A DNA stretch of 56,901 nt from an uncultured Roseburia sp. (GCA_900539115.1 UQAQ01000017.1:1-56901), one strand, 5' to 3'. Numbered from the stretch's first letter, positions 44,143 to 53,696 are shown. Notes: generated by a model from the letters alone, not told the origin. Numbers and translations are program-made.

Positions 44143-44949
44143 ATGAGTCAGCAGGTAAATTCTAGCATAAAACCATCAAATGACAAATTTGTTCTGGCAA
44201 ACAAATGCGAAAACACAGGAATGTCTTTTCCGATGCATCACCATTCAGAATACGAATTTTACTACGTATTAGAGGGCAAAGGCCGTCTCTTTTTGGACAA
44301 CGCAATTTATACCGTTGTCCCTGGACTGCTCTGCTTATTTTCCCCTCACAATGGACATTCTGTTCGCATTCCTGCAAATATTCCATATCGGAGAATCACC
44401 CTCAATTTTTCCAAATTTTATCTTCCCAAAACTCCGTTATTGACAAATCATGCTCATTTTAAGCCGATTGTTTTATCGGAAAATGATCGCCTGACTTTTT
44501 GCCGGTTATGTAGTGAATATACTGCTGCTTCCTATCAGCTCAATGCGCCGGAAGATTTAAAAACTGCTTTAATTTCTGACATTTTATCCATGTTTTTACC
44601 GGCTACAGAAATATGCCAAAATAGTTCTCCTGTGCTGTCCCAAATTCAAGTTTATGTTCACCATCACACTCACGCCAAACTTAGCTGTAATGAAATTGCG
44701 GATGCCCTGCATTATAGCGTACGACAATTAAATCGTATATTTGCGGAAACCTCTGGCGAGACATTGTATCAATACATTGCCCGGGCAAAAGTTTACCGTA
44801 TTCAGGAACTTCTTACCCAAGGCTTTTCCCCTGCTTATATCAGCGAAGAACTCGGATATAGCAGCCCCGCATCACTAACTCGTTTTTTCAAAAGCGAAGT
44901 CAGCCTGACACCACGTGAATGGCTTGGAAAATATGAGCAGGGATCCTAG
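44143..44949 (+). CDS. AraC-family regulator with cupin sensor domain
   Basis: 268 aa. The N-terminal cupin has MHHHSEYEFYYVLEGKG (~26-50), the metal/ligand-type histidines of sugar- or polyol-sensing AraC proteins. Two C-terminal HTH motifs (LSCNEIADALHYSVRQLNRIF; AYISEELGYSSPASLTRFFK, in parts) bind DNA. The RBS GGGAGG lies 7-8 nt before ATG 44143. It is divergent from the interrupted peptide gene and convergent with the LRR cluster. Regulating either is possible, and neither can be shown from sequence. Confidence 0.9.
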   Translation: MSQQVNSSIKPSNDKFVLANKCENTGMSFPMHHHSEYEFYYVLEGKGRLFLDNAIYTVVPGLLCLFSPHNGHSVRIPANIPYRRITLNFSKFYLPKTPLLTNHAHFKPIVLSENDRLTFCRLCSEYTAASYQLNAPEDLKTALISDILSMFLPATEICQNSSPVLSQIQVYVHHHTHAKLSCNEIADALHYSVRQLNRIFAETSGETLYQYIARAKVYRIQELLTQGFSPAYISEELGYSSPASLTRFFKSEVSLTPREWLGKYEQGS

Positions 44950-44961
44950 TATTTCCTCTTT

Positions 44962-46110
44962 CTAACCACAAATCGATACCTTTCTTTTCGCTCTCCATTT
45001 TTCAAATGGATGATCCGGATCCCTTACCCCACAAATCTCAAAATAATACGTCTTCCCCGGCTCAAGGTGTTTAATCCTCACTCTCCCTTTGCTTTTGTTA
45101 CAGTATTTTTCATCACAAAGACTCATATCCTTATATACGGAATAGCGTATCGCATGTGCCTCTAGAAGCACTTTTGCCTGACTGCTGTCAAAGCTAACCG
45201 TCGCCGTTCCCGTCTTTTTGCTCTCCACCTTATACTTATACCATGTCGCATAAAACTTTGCCTTTTTCTGCCCGCTCTCTACTTTTTCTACATCCGCATA
45301 CATTTTATCACTCCACCCCATAAAAACATATCCTTTTCTCTTTACCGTTTCCGGAAGTGTTACACTATCACCAAACCGATACGTTCGAGGCAGTTTTTTC
45401 GTTTCCTGACCTCCTCGCAGGTCATACTGTATCGAAAGTTTTTTTCTTGTCGATGTTCCCGTCTTTCCTGCTGGAATTGTCTTCGTTTTCTTCCCATCTA
45501 CTCGCCATGTGACGTATTTTTTGTACCATGGCATATAGCATGGGATTTTAGAATCGTTTATAATTATTTCCAGCGCCGGACAGTGCTCTAATGCATATAT
45601 GTCTATTTCTTTCAGATTTTTTGGCAAAACAATACGTTTAAGCCGCGAGCATTCAGAAAAAGCTCCATCCTGTATCTGTTCAACGGTTTCTGGAAGTTCA
45701 ATATTGGTCAAACTTGTGCAGCCACTAAATGCATTTGTTCCAATTATTTTAGTCTTTTTCCCAAATATAATTTTTTGTAATTTTCGATTACTCATAAAAG
45801 AACAATCTGCTATTTCGACAAGACTATTTGGTAAATTAATTTCTTTTAAGTTAGAAAAAAGTCCCAGACGTAACTTTTGTGTAGTAGTAATTCCCTCTTT
45901 AATAATTAATTTTTTTATCTTTGATTCTTTAACTTCTTTTCCATATTCGATAGCCTCCTCTGTTTCTCCATTTCCGGATATAACAAGAGTATCACCATTG
46001 ATTACCTCATACTGAATATTTGTTTTTGCCATTGCTTGTGCGGAAAACACTCCCAAAGTAATACAAAGTAAAGCAATTGCTTGTAGTAAAATTTTTACAT
46101 ATTTACTCAT
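44962..46110 (-). CDS. Secreted LRR_5 protein, paralogue 4 of the cluster
   Basis: 382 aa from ATG 46110, which has GAGGAAA upstream; the ORF extends to 46176 without an RBS. A signal peptide (ILLQAIALLCITLGVFSAQAMA) is followed by a short BspA opening module (NGDTLVISGNGETEE), LRR_5 repeats (INLPNSLVEIADCSF, IELPETVEQIQDGAF), then an InlB B-repeat-like module (YDLRGGQETKKLP, KRKGYVFMGW) and a beta-sandwich C-terminus (PGKTYYFEICG). No anchor. Last gene of the five-gene secreted cluster, convergent with the AraC gene. Confidence 0.8.
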   Translation of the reverse strand: MSKYVKILLQAIALLCITLGVFSAQAMAKTNIQYEVINGDTLVISGNGETEEAIEYGKEVKESKIKKLIIKEGITTTQKLRLGLFSNLKEINLPNSLVEIADCSFMSNRKLQKIIFGKKTKIIGTNAFSGCTSLTNIELPETVEQIQDGAFSECSRLKRIVLPKNLKEIDIYALEHCPALEIIINDSKIPCYMPWYKKYVTWRVDGKKTKTIPAGKTGTSTRKKLSIQYDLRGGQETKKLPRTYRFGDSVTLPETVKRKGYVFMGWSDKMYADVEKVESGQKKAKFYATWYKYKVESKKTGTATVSFDSSQAKVLLEAHAIRYSVYKDMSLCDEKYCNKSKGRVRIKHLEPGKTYYFEICGVRDPDHPFEKWRAKRKVSICG

Positions 46111-46139
46111 TATTTTCCTCTTTTCCTTTAAACACCTTT

Positions 46140-47405
46140 TCAAGGTATCACCTGTACTGTGCCGCGAAAATGCCATTCAGCTAGCCCTCCGTCATCGAAC
46201 GGCTCTCCCCTAGGAGAGTATGCTATTTCGTAAACATATTCTGTTTTCTCATTAAGATTGCGAACTATGTATTCTCCACCATTACCATATCCGTCACCGC
46301 CATTTGTAAAAACCCATGTTTTCCCACCATCACATGATAAGCGAACACAATAAGTCAGATATCTTTTTTCTCCTAAATCTATCATATAAAAATTATCATC
46401 CTCGAATTTGTATATTAATTTTCTACCTTTCTCCGCAGTTATTGAAAACCTTAAATAATATGCTGTTAAATGCAGATTTTTTTCAGAATAACAAACAAAA
46501 TTGTCCTTCCAGCTCCATTCTGAAACATCTCGCCATCCCACAAAACGATATCCTTCCTTTTCTGCTTCTGGCAGCGGGGTTTTATCCCCATAATAACGAT
46601 ATTGTGGAAGTTCTTCTTTTGCCGTTCCTCCACGTAAATCGTATGTCAGTTTATACCGGGTTCCCAAACTTTTGGCAGTAGATTTTGGTGCCAACATCTT
46701 GATAATTTTTCCCTTGCTCCTCCACAAACGATGTCCTTTTGCTGTATCCAATGGAATTTTGAGACAAGAATGATTACACACTTTCCGCAAACTGTAACAT
46801 TTTTCTATCAGATTTTCTTTGGACTTCAACTTTTTGGGAAATGTAACGCTCTTTAATGAGCGGCAGTTATAAATCGCCTGTTTATCCATTTTTTCTACAC
46901 TATCAGGAATCACTAATTTTTCCATATTGCTACACCCGGAAAAAGCATATTGCTTTATCACTTTTAACTTCTTTGGAAATATCACTTTTTTTAAAGATTT
47001 ACACTCTTTAAATGCTCCTTTTGGTAAAACTTTAATATTGGGAGACAGCGTAATATATACGAGATTATCACAATATGCAAATGCCTCTTCTTCTAATTCA
47101 TTTACAGTTTTTGGCAGTTTAATCTCTGTTAGATTATCATAATTTCCAAATGCATACTCACCAATTCCTGTTATTCCCTTTTGTATTATAACCTGCTTTA
47201 CATTTCCCTTATTTGCCCATGCAAGATTACTTTGAAGTTTAACCTTTCCTTTTCCTCGAATTGTCATCACACCGTCTTCGCTTAACGACCATGTACAATG
47301 CGGACCTGCTTTCTGATTTTTTATTAGCATCTTCGCCTGACTGTCTGGGCAAAAACCCAGACAGCCGCAAATGGTGAAAAAACATATGAATAGTAGTTTT
47401 TTCAT
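46140..47405 (-). CDS. Secreted LRR_5 protein, paralogue 3
   Basis: 421 aa from ATG 47405 (GAAGGAAAAA upstream; the upstream ORF part to 47483 has no RBS). The signal peptide contains a Cys-rich stretch (FTICGCLGFCPDSQA) almost identical to that of paralogue 2. Then CTWSLSEDGVMTIRGKGKV, LRR_5 units (IKLPKTVNELEEEAFAYC, KLVIPDSVEKMDKQ), the YDLRGGTAKEELPQYRYYGD InlB-like module with GYRFVGW, and a fibronectin-like C-terminus. The domain order equals that of its neighbours, with gaps of 29-91 nt, implying tandem duplication. Confidence 0.82.
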   Translation of the reverse strand: MKKLLFICFFTICGCLGFCPDSQAKMLIKNQKAGPHCTWSLSEDGVMTIRGKGKVKLQSNLAWANKGNVKQVIIQKGITGIGEYAFGNYDNLTEIKLPKTVNELEEEAFAYCDNLVYITLSPNIKVLPKGAFKECKSLKKVIFPKKLKVIKQYAFSGCSNMEKLVIPDSVEKMDKQAIYNCRSLKSVTFPKKLKSKENLIEKCYSLRKVCNHSCLKIPLDTAKGHRLWRSKGKIIKMLAPKSTAKSLGTRYKLTYDLRGGTAKEELPQYRYYGDKTPLPEAEKEGYRFVGWRDVSEWSWKDNFVCYSEKNLHLTAYYLRFSITAEKGRKLIYKFEDDNFYMIDLGEKRYLTYCVRLSCDGGKTWVFTNGGDGYGNGGEYIVRNLNEKTEYVYEIAYSPRGEPFDDGGLAEWHFRGTVQVIP

Positions 47406-47496
47406 TTTTTCCTTCTTTCTAGAGCTACTGCACCAATGTTTCTTGTAATGCACTGCAATAACATGTTTTCCCATTTTCGTCAACTGTGAAACAACT

Positions 47497-48709
47497 TTAC
47501 TCCAATATCATCTTACCTCGCAAGCACCAGTCTTGAAAGAAATAAATATCTTCTGATTCTACAGGGACATGCCCTAACATGTAAATACATCCTTTCCCTG
47601 GTTCATAACCGATTAAATCATCCCAACTCACTTCATCTGTTCCATTTCCATAACTTGATACTTCTGTCCAATGTTTCCCCTCATCTGCAGACACGCTCAA
47701 ATAATAATGCAGCGACACATCTCCCCAACCACTAACATTCACAGTAAAATTATCATCCCAAATATTACAGCATATTTTGTTTCCACCCGAACCTTCTACC
47801 CTCTTTATATTTATTTTAACAAAAAGAGCTGTCAGCCTTAAATCTTTGGACGAATACTGTATAAATTTATCTGTCGGATGCCACGCTGTCCGATCCTGCC
47901 ATCCTAGAAAAAGATAACCTTCCTTCTTCGCTGCCGGCACTTTAGATTCATCTCCACAATAACGATATTTTGGTAATCTCTCCTGCACATTTCCCCCATT
48001 GAGATCATAGGTTAATTTATACTTTGTGCCTTTACTCTCCGCAGTTGCTTTGGGCCTCAATTTACGGATTGCTTTCCCCCGGCATTTCCATATGCGGCGG
48101 TTTGATGCCATATTTAGTGGAATACTTATTGACGAGCGATTCACAATCTTTCTTAGACTGTAGCACTTATTAAAGACAACACTTGTTTTCTTTAAATGCT
48201 TTGAAAGTACCACTTTTTTTAATGCTTTGCACTGATATACCGCATTTTTTTCAATCACCTCGACAGAATCAGGAATTACCAACTCTTCCAATTTATTACA
48301 TTTGTAAAACGTCTTTTCTTCTATTTTTTTTATTCTCTTAGGAAGAGTAATTTTCTTTACGCTCTCACAACCTGTAAACGCATTTTTTGTCAATTTTCTA
48401 ATACTGCTTGGCAATATAATCTCTTCTATATTCATATCTTCACAATTCGAAAAACCCAGTTTACCAAGATCTGTAATTCCTTCAGAAACACGTATTTTTT
48501 TTTATTTTATCTTTGTAAATATCAAGCATATCCTCTTGTAATTCCATCTTTCCCGTCCCTTTAATGACCATAACGCCATCGTCACTCAAAGACCAATTGC
48601 AATACATTCCGGCCCACACATTTTTTTCCAATATCTTCGCCTGACTGTCTGGACAAAACCCCAGACAGCCACAAAAGGCGAAAAAATATATTAGTAATAT
48701 TTTTTTCAT
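47497..48709 (-). pseudogene. Secreted LRR_5 protein, paralogue 2, frameshifted in an A9 tract
   Basis: The first 75 codons (48709-48482) carry the signal peptide FAFCGCLGFCPDSQA and NWSLSDDGVMVIKGTGK, then end in frame after KIKKNTCF*. Removing one A from the nine-A run (near 48494-48502) restores KIKKIRVSEGITDLG, matching the homologous KIKKIVIGKGIT of paralogue 1, and continues to 47497, total ~403 aa. The second part holds LRR_5 repeats, YDLNGGNVQERLPKYRY and GYLFLGWQ. The mutation could be fixed, a slippage (phase-variable) site, or rescued by transcript slippage. The downstream frame has its first ATG at 48435. Confidence 0.82.
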
Positions 48710-48751
48710 TTTGCACCTTCCCTTTAATTTTTGCGATTGAACCTGCTTGAT

Positions 48752-49993
48752 TTATCTAACAATGTCAACCGCTTGTTTCAGATACCATTTTGGACAAAGC
48801 AACTTCAAATCTTCTTCTCCATACTCGTCAACATAATAGTATGAAATACGAACATAATAACGTTTGCCTAGCTTTAAGTTTTTAAAAGAATTCTCATATA
48901 ATTCCGTAGTTTTATTTTTTGACAGCCAAAGAGTTTTGGCTTTTGACATATCCTCATTTTCTGATATTTGAGCGATATATCCAATTTCCATATCATCTTG
49001 ATCGTCATATTTTTCAAGTTTTGTCTGTAATTTGTCATCATCAACGGATACCTTTAATTCACCATCAGACAGATTCAACAAATCTAATTTAACAAACATT
49101 GCCACAAAATCAATATCCTGATTACAATATTTAGGAAAACTTGTCAAATGATAATATTGAGAAAATACACCAAATGAAAATATTTTCCACCCAAGAAATT
49201 GATACCCTGGTTTTACCACATCAGGTAAATCAACTTTTTCTCCATAACAATACGATGAAGGCAGTTCTCCCATTGTTTCTCCACCACGCAGATCATATGT
49301 AATCTTGAAAGTAATCTTCTTTGTTTTTGCTGTCTTTTTCCCAGGAAGTATTTTTGCCTTTTTGCCATTTACTTTCCATTTTTTCTTTCCCTTGCAGTCA
49401 TCTAATCTTAAAGACTTGTTAGAACGATTAACAATAGTTGTCAGACCAAGGCAATCAACAAACGCTTGGGAATCCAGCATTGTTACAGTCTTTGGTATTG
49501 TTATCTGTTCCAGTCTTTTACACTTATTAAATGCGTATGTTCCTATCTTTTTTAATTTTTTAGGTAGTGTTATTTGTTGTATTTTCTTGCAGCCACTAAA
49601 TATATTGTTAGGTAATTCATTTACAGCACTTGGAATATTAATTCTCTCTAACTTGCTGCAATCCATAAATGCACCATTCTTTATTTTTTTCACGGTATTC
49701 GGAAGTTTTATTTCCTTTACGTTATGCATACTGGCAAGTGCAGTTTCTTTAATGATTGTAATTCCTTTTCCGATTACAATCTTTTTAATTTTGTATTGGT
49801 ATTTATTCCATCCATTCTTTTCCCCTTTTAAAATCCCCTTTCCTTTTATATGCATCACTCCATCTTCACTAAGAATCCACGTTGCATTTTTTCCGCATTT
49901 TCCTTTTGCGACAGTACTTGCCGCTGATGTCTGTATATTTGTAAAACAAACTATACTAAATAGAAACAGAAATACAAGTAATGTTTTTTTCAT
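48752..49993 (-). CDS. Secreted LRR_5 protein, paralogue 1
   Basis: 413 aa from ATG 49993 (AAAGGAAG upstream). Signal peptide TLLVFLFLFSIVCFTNIQTSA; ATWILSEDGVMHIKGKG opening; LRR_5 units (IKLPNTVKKIKNGAFMDC, ITLPKKLKKIGTYAFNKC, as parts); InlB-like YDLRGGETMGELPSSYCYGE with GYQFLGW; beta C-terminal domain (YYVRISYYYVDE). No anchor. It follows the helveticin-like gene by 60 nt, across a hairpin. Possible roles are adhesion or binding of polysaccharide together with the CBM protein. Confidence 0.82.
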   Translation of the reverse strand: MKKTLLVFLFLFSIVCFTNIQTSAASTVAKGKCGKNATWILSEDGVMHIKGKGILKGEKNGWNKYQYKIKKIVIGKGITIIKETALASMHNVKEIKLPNTVKKIKNGAFMDCSKLERINIPSAVNELPNNIFSGCKKIQQITLPKKLKKIGTYAFNKCKRLEQITIPKTVTMLDSQAFVDCLGLTTIVNRSNKSLRLDDCKGKKKWKVNGKKAKILPGKKTAKTKKITFKITYDLRGGETMGELPSSYCYGEKVDLPDVVKPGYQFLGWKIFSFGVFSQYYHLTSFPKYCNQDIDFVAMFVKLDLLNLSDGELKVSVDDDKLQTKLEKYDDQDDMEIGYIAQISENEDMSKAKTLWLSKNKTTELYENSFKNLKLGKRYYVRISYYYVDEYGEEDLKLLCPKWYLKQAVDIVR

Positions 49994-50014
49994 CAAATCT
50001 TCCTTTCTCGACAC

Positions 50015-50044
50015 AAAGGGGATAAAGTTATTTTATCCCCTTTT
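50015..50044. terminator. Strong hairpin between the helveticin-like gene and the LRR paralogues
   Basis: AAAGGGGATAAA / TTTATCCCCTTTT form an 11-12 bp stem with a 5-nt loop (50015-50044). On the minus strand it follows the upstream stop by ~10 nt, with a short T-run. It could terminate most transcripts and leave a fraction to reach the LRR genes, or protect mRNA 3' ends. Confidence 0.65.
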
Positions 50045-50053
50045 CTATCATTA

Positions 50054-52153
50054 CTACTTTTCCACCCTTGACGCATCTATTTCAAACAGATATTGTGTAC
50101 TTTTCCCAATTTTGCTTCCTGTTGCAGGTGCAATTACAAATCTTAAGCTTCCTCTATAATGCATTCCTTCCATTTCTTTTATATCATCGAAAATACTTTT
50201 ATCTAATTTCACATTTTGCCGGCAAAGGTATTTACTATTTTTTGTAATATCCTTTCCCTTAGACAATCTCATAGTTGCAATAGATAGTTTTCTCTGCTTT
50301 TTATCATTTCCTCCGCAAATATACACTTTGTATTTACCAGAGGAACCATTTGCTAAATCAATGGATTGAATCGAATTATATGGTTTTACAATGTTTTTGT
50401 TTTTATCTGTCTGTAATGCCGTCGTAATGCAGGCTTTTGAATCAATTTTCTGAAAAGAAAGCCGAACCATATCATTCATTTTATTTTTTTTGTTTTTCTT
50501 AGTCACTTTCTTTTCTACATTTATCAATTGTTTCATTACTTTTTTTAAATCATAACATGTGAGTTGAATTTTTCTTCCTTCATTTTTCTTATGAGCAACT
50601 TGAGACCACACAAGCAATGTAGACTTGTCTTCTGACAATGCCACTTCAACCTGTTTTGGTATTCCTTCACGTTTTTTCTGTTTATTTGCATATCCTGCTT
50701 TGCAAAGTATTTTAGCTTGAATAGCTTTCTCATTCTTGTACTGACCATAACAATAACTTCCCTTTCTATATTGTATAAACGCTACCTTATTCCCCATAGA
50801 ATGCTTTGGTAATTTACCTGCTGTTACCATTAAATATTCGTTTCCGCCATAAGAAAACATTTCAAGGCTCTGTCCATGATCAAATCCCGTAAGATGCATT
50901 TGAGATACGCATTCTTTCAAATTGATTTTGTTATTTTTATCGATTATACACTTTGATATCACTACCTCTTTATCCTTACGCTGTGATAAGTAGGCATAAC
51001 CTTCTTTTGTTTTTAAATAAAATGCTTGTGTCGCGTATTTCCCTGCATTTACTATCGTAAACTTAATATCGGATTTATTCAATGTTAATGTATCCATTGC
51101 CTTTATAGGTTTGTCAACTGCTTCCACTTTTTCAGATTTTGTCTGAATCTGCGTTCTTGATTGCAATTTTACTTTCTGCTCCTCATCAAGAATACCCAGT
51201 CGTTTTTGCCGTTCAAGATAATCATAATAATCTTGTTCTGTTTCAAACTCTTCTGGTTCAAACTCATATTGAGCCAGTTCATCTTCTGTTACTTCTTCTT
51301 CCCAATTTGGGTTTCCTTCTAATTCTTCTGGTATCGTGATCATTTCGTAAAGCGTCTGATCATAAACTTCCACTTCATCGCCATCACACTCTGCAATAAA
51401 CCCAAAACTTACACTCTGACCCGGTTCAATATTTTGATTATAACCCATATTATCAAAATAACCCCTATCTTCATCAACAACTTCTGCATTCCAAACTTGT
51501 TTTATTGTAAGATTTGATAATATCTCAACTTTCCAATCCTCAATTCGTCGCTCCGAATTATTTGTAATAATAAACTGACCATTTACGTTATCACCCCAGC
51601 GACTATATTCTGTATATTTTACATCATAATCCTCTTCAACTTCCAGACACGTTCTTGTAAGATACCAGTCGGATGGGCTATCAATCTCTTCATCGTAACT
51701 TACCGTCATTCCAAAAGAAACCTTTCCTTCGGACGGTATATCTTGATTCCAATCTGCATTATGAATAGTATACAAATTACTCTCTTCATCACAATCAATA
51801 ATCTTTGCGTTCCAAATATGCTCAATCTTATTGCAAAAATCAAAAGAAATTTCCCAATCATCAATGCGTTCCCCGGTAAGGTTAGTAAGTTCAACTTCTG
51901 CATTATAATGATGATCCCACATTGCAGTAATATTAACTTTAAGATCAATATCTTTCGCAACTTCATCAATATCTTCTTCTGGTTTTTCGCATGGTTCCTC
52001 TTCTTCAACCGAACCACTTTCTACCTGTGGATTCTTTCCACTTTCCTCTGTTGTAACGTTTTCCTCGGCTTTTGCACCCTTTCCTGTTCCCATTGTACCA
52101 CATATTACCAGTGAAAACACTAGTAAAAGTGATAAAAATTTGTTCTTGTACAT
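50054..52153 (-). CDS. Secreted protein with two CBM2-like domains and a helveticin-J-like C-terminal half
   Basis: 699 aa. A signal peptide (FLSLLLVFSLVICGTMGTGKGAKA) and an acidic stretch precede two CBM2-like modules (~60-165, ~170-265). Each shows the WNA...YNQ/WNQ-I-P/E-G-S/K-V-SFG pattern (EHIWNAKIID, ADWNQDI, KVSFGMTV; KQVWNAEVVD, GYNQNIEPGQSVSFGF). An acidic linker leads to ~350-699, which resembles helveticin J: HLTGFDHGQSLEMF, CKAGYANKQ, QVEVALSEDKSTLLVW, YNSIQSIDLANG, and YLFEIDAS at the end. Helveticin J is a class III (large, heat-labile) bacteriocin. GGAGG lies 10 nt before ATG 52153. A cellulose- or wall-targeted antibacterial is my inference. Confidence 0.7.
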   Translation of the reverse strand: MYKNKFLSLLLVFSLVICGTMGTGKGAKAEENVTTEESGKNPQVESGSVEEEEPCEKPEEDIDEVAKDIDLKVNITAMWDHHYNAEVELTNLTGERIDDWEISFDFCNKIEHIWNAKIIDCDEESNLYTIHNADWNQDIPSEGKVSFGMTVSYDEEIDSPSDWYLTRTCLEVEEDYDVKYTEYSRWGDNVNGQFIITNNSERRIEDWKVEILSNLTIKQVWNAEVVDEDRGYFDNMGYNQNIEPGQSVSFGFIAECDGDEVEVYDQTLYEMITIPEELEGNPNWEEEVTEDELAQYEFEPEEFETEQDYYDYLERQKRLGILDEEQKVKLQSRTQIQTKSEKVEAVDKPIKAMDTLTLNKSDIKFTIVNAGKYATQAFYLKTKEGYAYLSQRKDKEVVISKCIIDKNNKINLKECVSQMHLTGFDHGQSLEMFSYGGNEYLMVTAGKLPKHSMGNKVAFIQYRKGSYCYGQYKNEKAIQAKILCKAGYANKQKKREGIPKQVEVALSEDKSTLLVWSQVAHKKNEGRKIQLTCYDLKKVMKQLINVEKKVTKKNKKNKMNDMVRLSFQKIDSKACITTALQTDKNKNIVKPYNSIQSIDLANGSSGKYKVYICGGNDKKQRKLSIATMRLSKGKDITKNSKYLCRQNVKLDKSIFDDIKEMEGMHYRGSLRFVIAPATGSKIGKSTQYLFEIDASRVEK

Positions 52154-52231
52154 ATCTGCACTTCCTCCATATTATATTTTTTCACCAACACGTTGCAAGC
52201 CTTGGCGACCGCACCTGCGTCAGCACGCTTT

Positions 52232-52240
52232 ATTATACCA
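52232..52240 (-). promoter_or_regulatory. Extended -10 promoter for the helveticin-like/LRR cluster
   Basis: On the minus strand TGGTATAAT gives an extended -10 (52232-52240), a perfect TATAAT, with no good -35 (purine-rich instead). It leaves a leader of ~75 nt. Activator-dependent promoters often lack a -35, and direct repeats lie just upstream. Confidence 0.55.
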
Positions 52241-52259
52241 GATTTTTCCTCTCCTTTCT

Positions 52260-52301
52260 TTACCACATTCGGACATCTTGCTTACCACTTTAGGACATTT
52301 T
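52260..52301. repeat. Two 20-bp direct repeats upstream of the helveticin-like promoter
   Basis: TTACCACATTCGGACATCTT (52260-52279) and a copy with three mismatches (52282-52301) are 22 bp apart, about two turns of helix. They sit 20-70 bp upstream of the -10 box on the minus strand, as expected for tandem activator sites. Confidence 0.55.
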
Positions 52302-52307
52302 CAGGAT

Positions 52308-53564
52308 CTAAAACTCCAAACTATTCCCATTTAACAGGAAATATTTCATCCCCATAATTACAAAGCCTTCCTCGTTTCTCCACGGCTTTTTCGTTCCATT
52401 TACAATAACAATCTTCTTAAATGAATCCGGAATATTCCGAAATGAATTAAATTCCTGTGTCTGTTTTTCCTCTGTGGTCATATCATACGCCACCTGAATA
52501 TAATATCTCTGACTCCCCTGATTTACCACAAAATCAACTTCCAATTGCTTGCGAACTCTCTTCTTTTCTTCATGATTTATTGCATATACATCCACAATAC
52601 CAACATCTACATTATACCCCCGGATCAGCAGCTCGTTATATACAATATTTTCCATAATGTGGGTAGGCTCCTGCTGTCTGAAATTAAGTCTGGCATTTCT
52701 AAGACCTAGATCTGAAAAATAGTATTTCAAATTTGCACCCACGTATTTTCTTCCTTTAATATCGTACCGGGTTGCCTTAGAAATCAAAAAAGCCTCGGCG
52801 AGATAATCTATATGATTGGATATTGTTTTATTACTGTAATTGATCCCACGTTCGCTTTTAAAAGTATTTGATATTTTTGTTGGATTGGTAGGCGCTCCTA
52901 TAGCAGAAGCAAGAATATCGACCAGCGTATTTATCTCGTCCACATTTTGAAGTTTGTTTCGCTCTACCACATCTTTGATATAAACATTTGAAAAAATATT
53001 CTTCAAATACTCTGCCTTTTGGCTTTCCGTAGAAAATCGGGCAACCTGCGGAAGTCCGCCATATGTCATATATTCTTCCCATGCATCCTCATAATCTCCA
53101 TCAAAAGCTGCATAAAATTCTGCAAAAGACAATGGATAAATTCTTATCTCATCTCCCCTTCCTCTGAATTCAGTTACAATATCACTTGATAAAAATTTAG
53201 AGTTACTTCCCGTCACATATACATCAATATTGCTGATACGAAGCAAACTGTTCAGAACCTCTTCAAAGCGTGGCATAAACTGTACTTCATCTAAGAACAG
53301 ATAATAATTCTGATCATCTTTCATTGCTCCTTTGATATATTGATAACACTTCTTGGGATCTCGCAGTTCCTCATTTTCTATGCCATCCAAAGCAATCTCA
53401 ATAATGTGTTCATTATCCACACCATTCTCTAATAAATATTTCTTAAATAATACAAATAAGAGAAATGACTTTCCACATCTCCGAATTCCTGTAATAACCT
53501 TAATCATTCCATTGTTTTTTCTTATCTTTAATTTTTCAAGATAGGCATCCCTTTTAATCTCCAT
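52308..53564 (-). CDS. AAA+ ATPase with DUF4143 and nuclease-like C-terminus
   Basis: 418 aa from ATG 53564 (AAGGAGTGAGAGC upstream; the ORF extends to 53639 without RBS). Walker A TGIRRCGKSFLL, Walker B YLFLDEVQFM, YVTGSNSKFL (sensor 1), a winged-helix region (ISNTFKSERGINYSNKTISNHIDYL, in parts), and a C-terminal DUF4143 with a PD-(D/E)xK-like core (QLEVDFVV, YYIQVAY). These proteins are widespread, mobile and of unclear role. Gene context gives no further clue. Confidence 0.88.
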   Translation of the reverse strand: MEIKRDAYLEKLKIRKNNGMIKVITGIRRCGKSFLLFVLFKKYLLENGVDNEHIIEIALDGIENEELRDPKKCYQYIKGAMKDDQNYYLFLDEVQFMPRFEEVLNSLLRISNIDVYVTGSNSKFLSSDIVTEFRGRGDEIRIYPLSFAEFYAAFDGDYEDAWEEYMTYGGLPQVARFSTESQKAEYLKNIFSNVYIKDVVERNKLQNVDEINTLVDILASAIGAPTNPTKISNTFKSERGINYSNKTISNHIDYLAEAFLISKATRYDIKGRKYVGANLKYYFSDLGLRNARLNFRQQEPTHIMENIVYNELLIRGYNVDVGIVDVYAINHEEKKRVRKQLEVDFVVNQGSQRYYIQVAYDMTTEEKQTQEFNSFRNIPDSFKKIVIVNGTKKPWRNEEGFVIMGMKYFLLNGNSLEF

Positions 53565-53656
53565 GCTCTCACTCCTTATTTTTTTGCATTGCACATTTTT
53601 TAGTAATGACATTTTACCACGAAATTGTTTCTTTTTCAATAGTTACCTTGTAATAT

Positions 53657-53696
53657 AAAAAACCGCCGCACAAAGATCACTCTCTGCACGGCAGTT
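53657..53696 (-). terminator. Terminator of the feo operon
   Basis: Minus strand: ACTGCCGTGCA...GTGCGGCGGT stem followed by TTTTTT. It lies about 155 nt beyond the HMA gene stop and before the DUF4143 gene. The gap 53697-53851 has no gene I can support. Confidence 0.65.

Noticed and set aside
52154..52231. A c-di-GMP or other riboswitch in the helveticin-like leader
   Set aside because: GC-rich patches are present, but no conserved riboswitch core could be aligned by eye.
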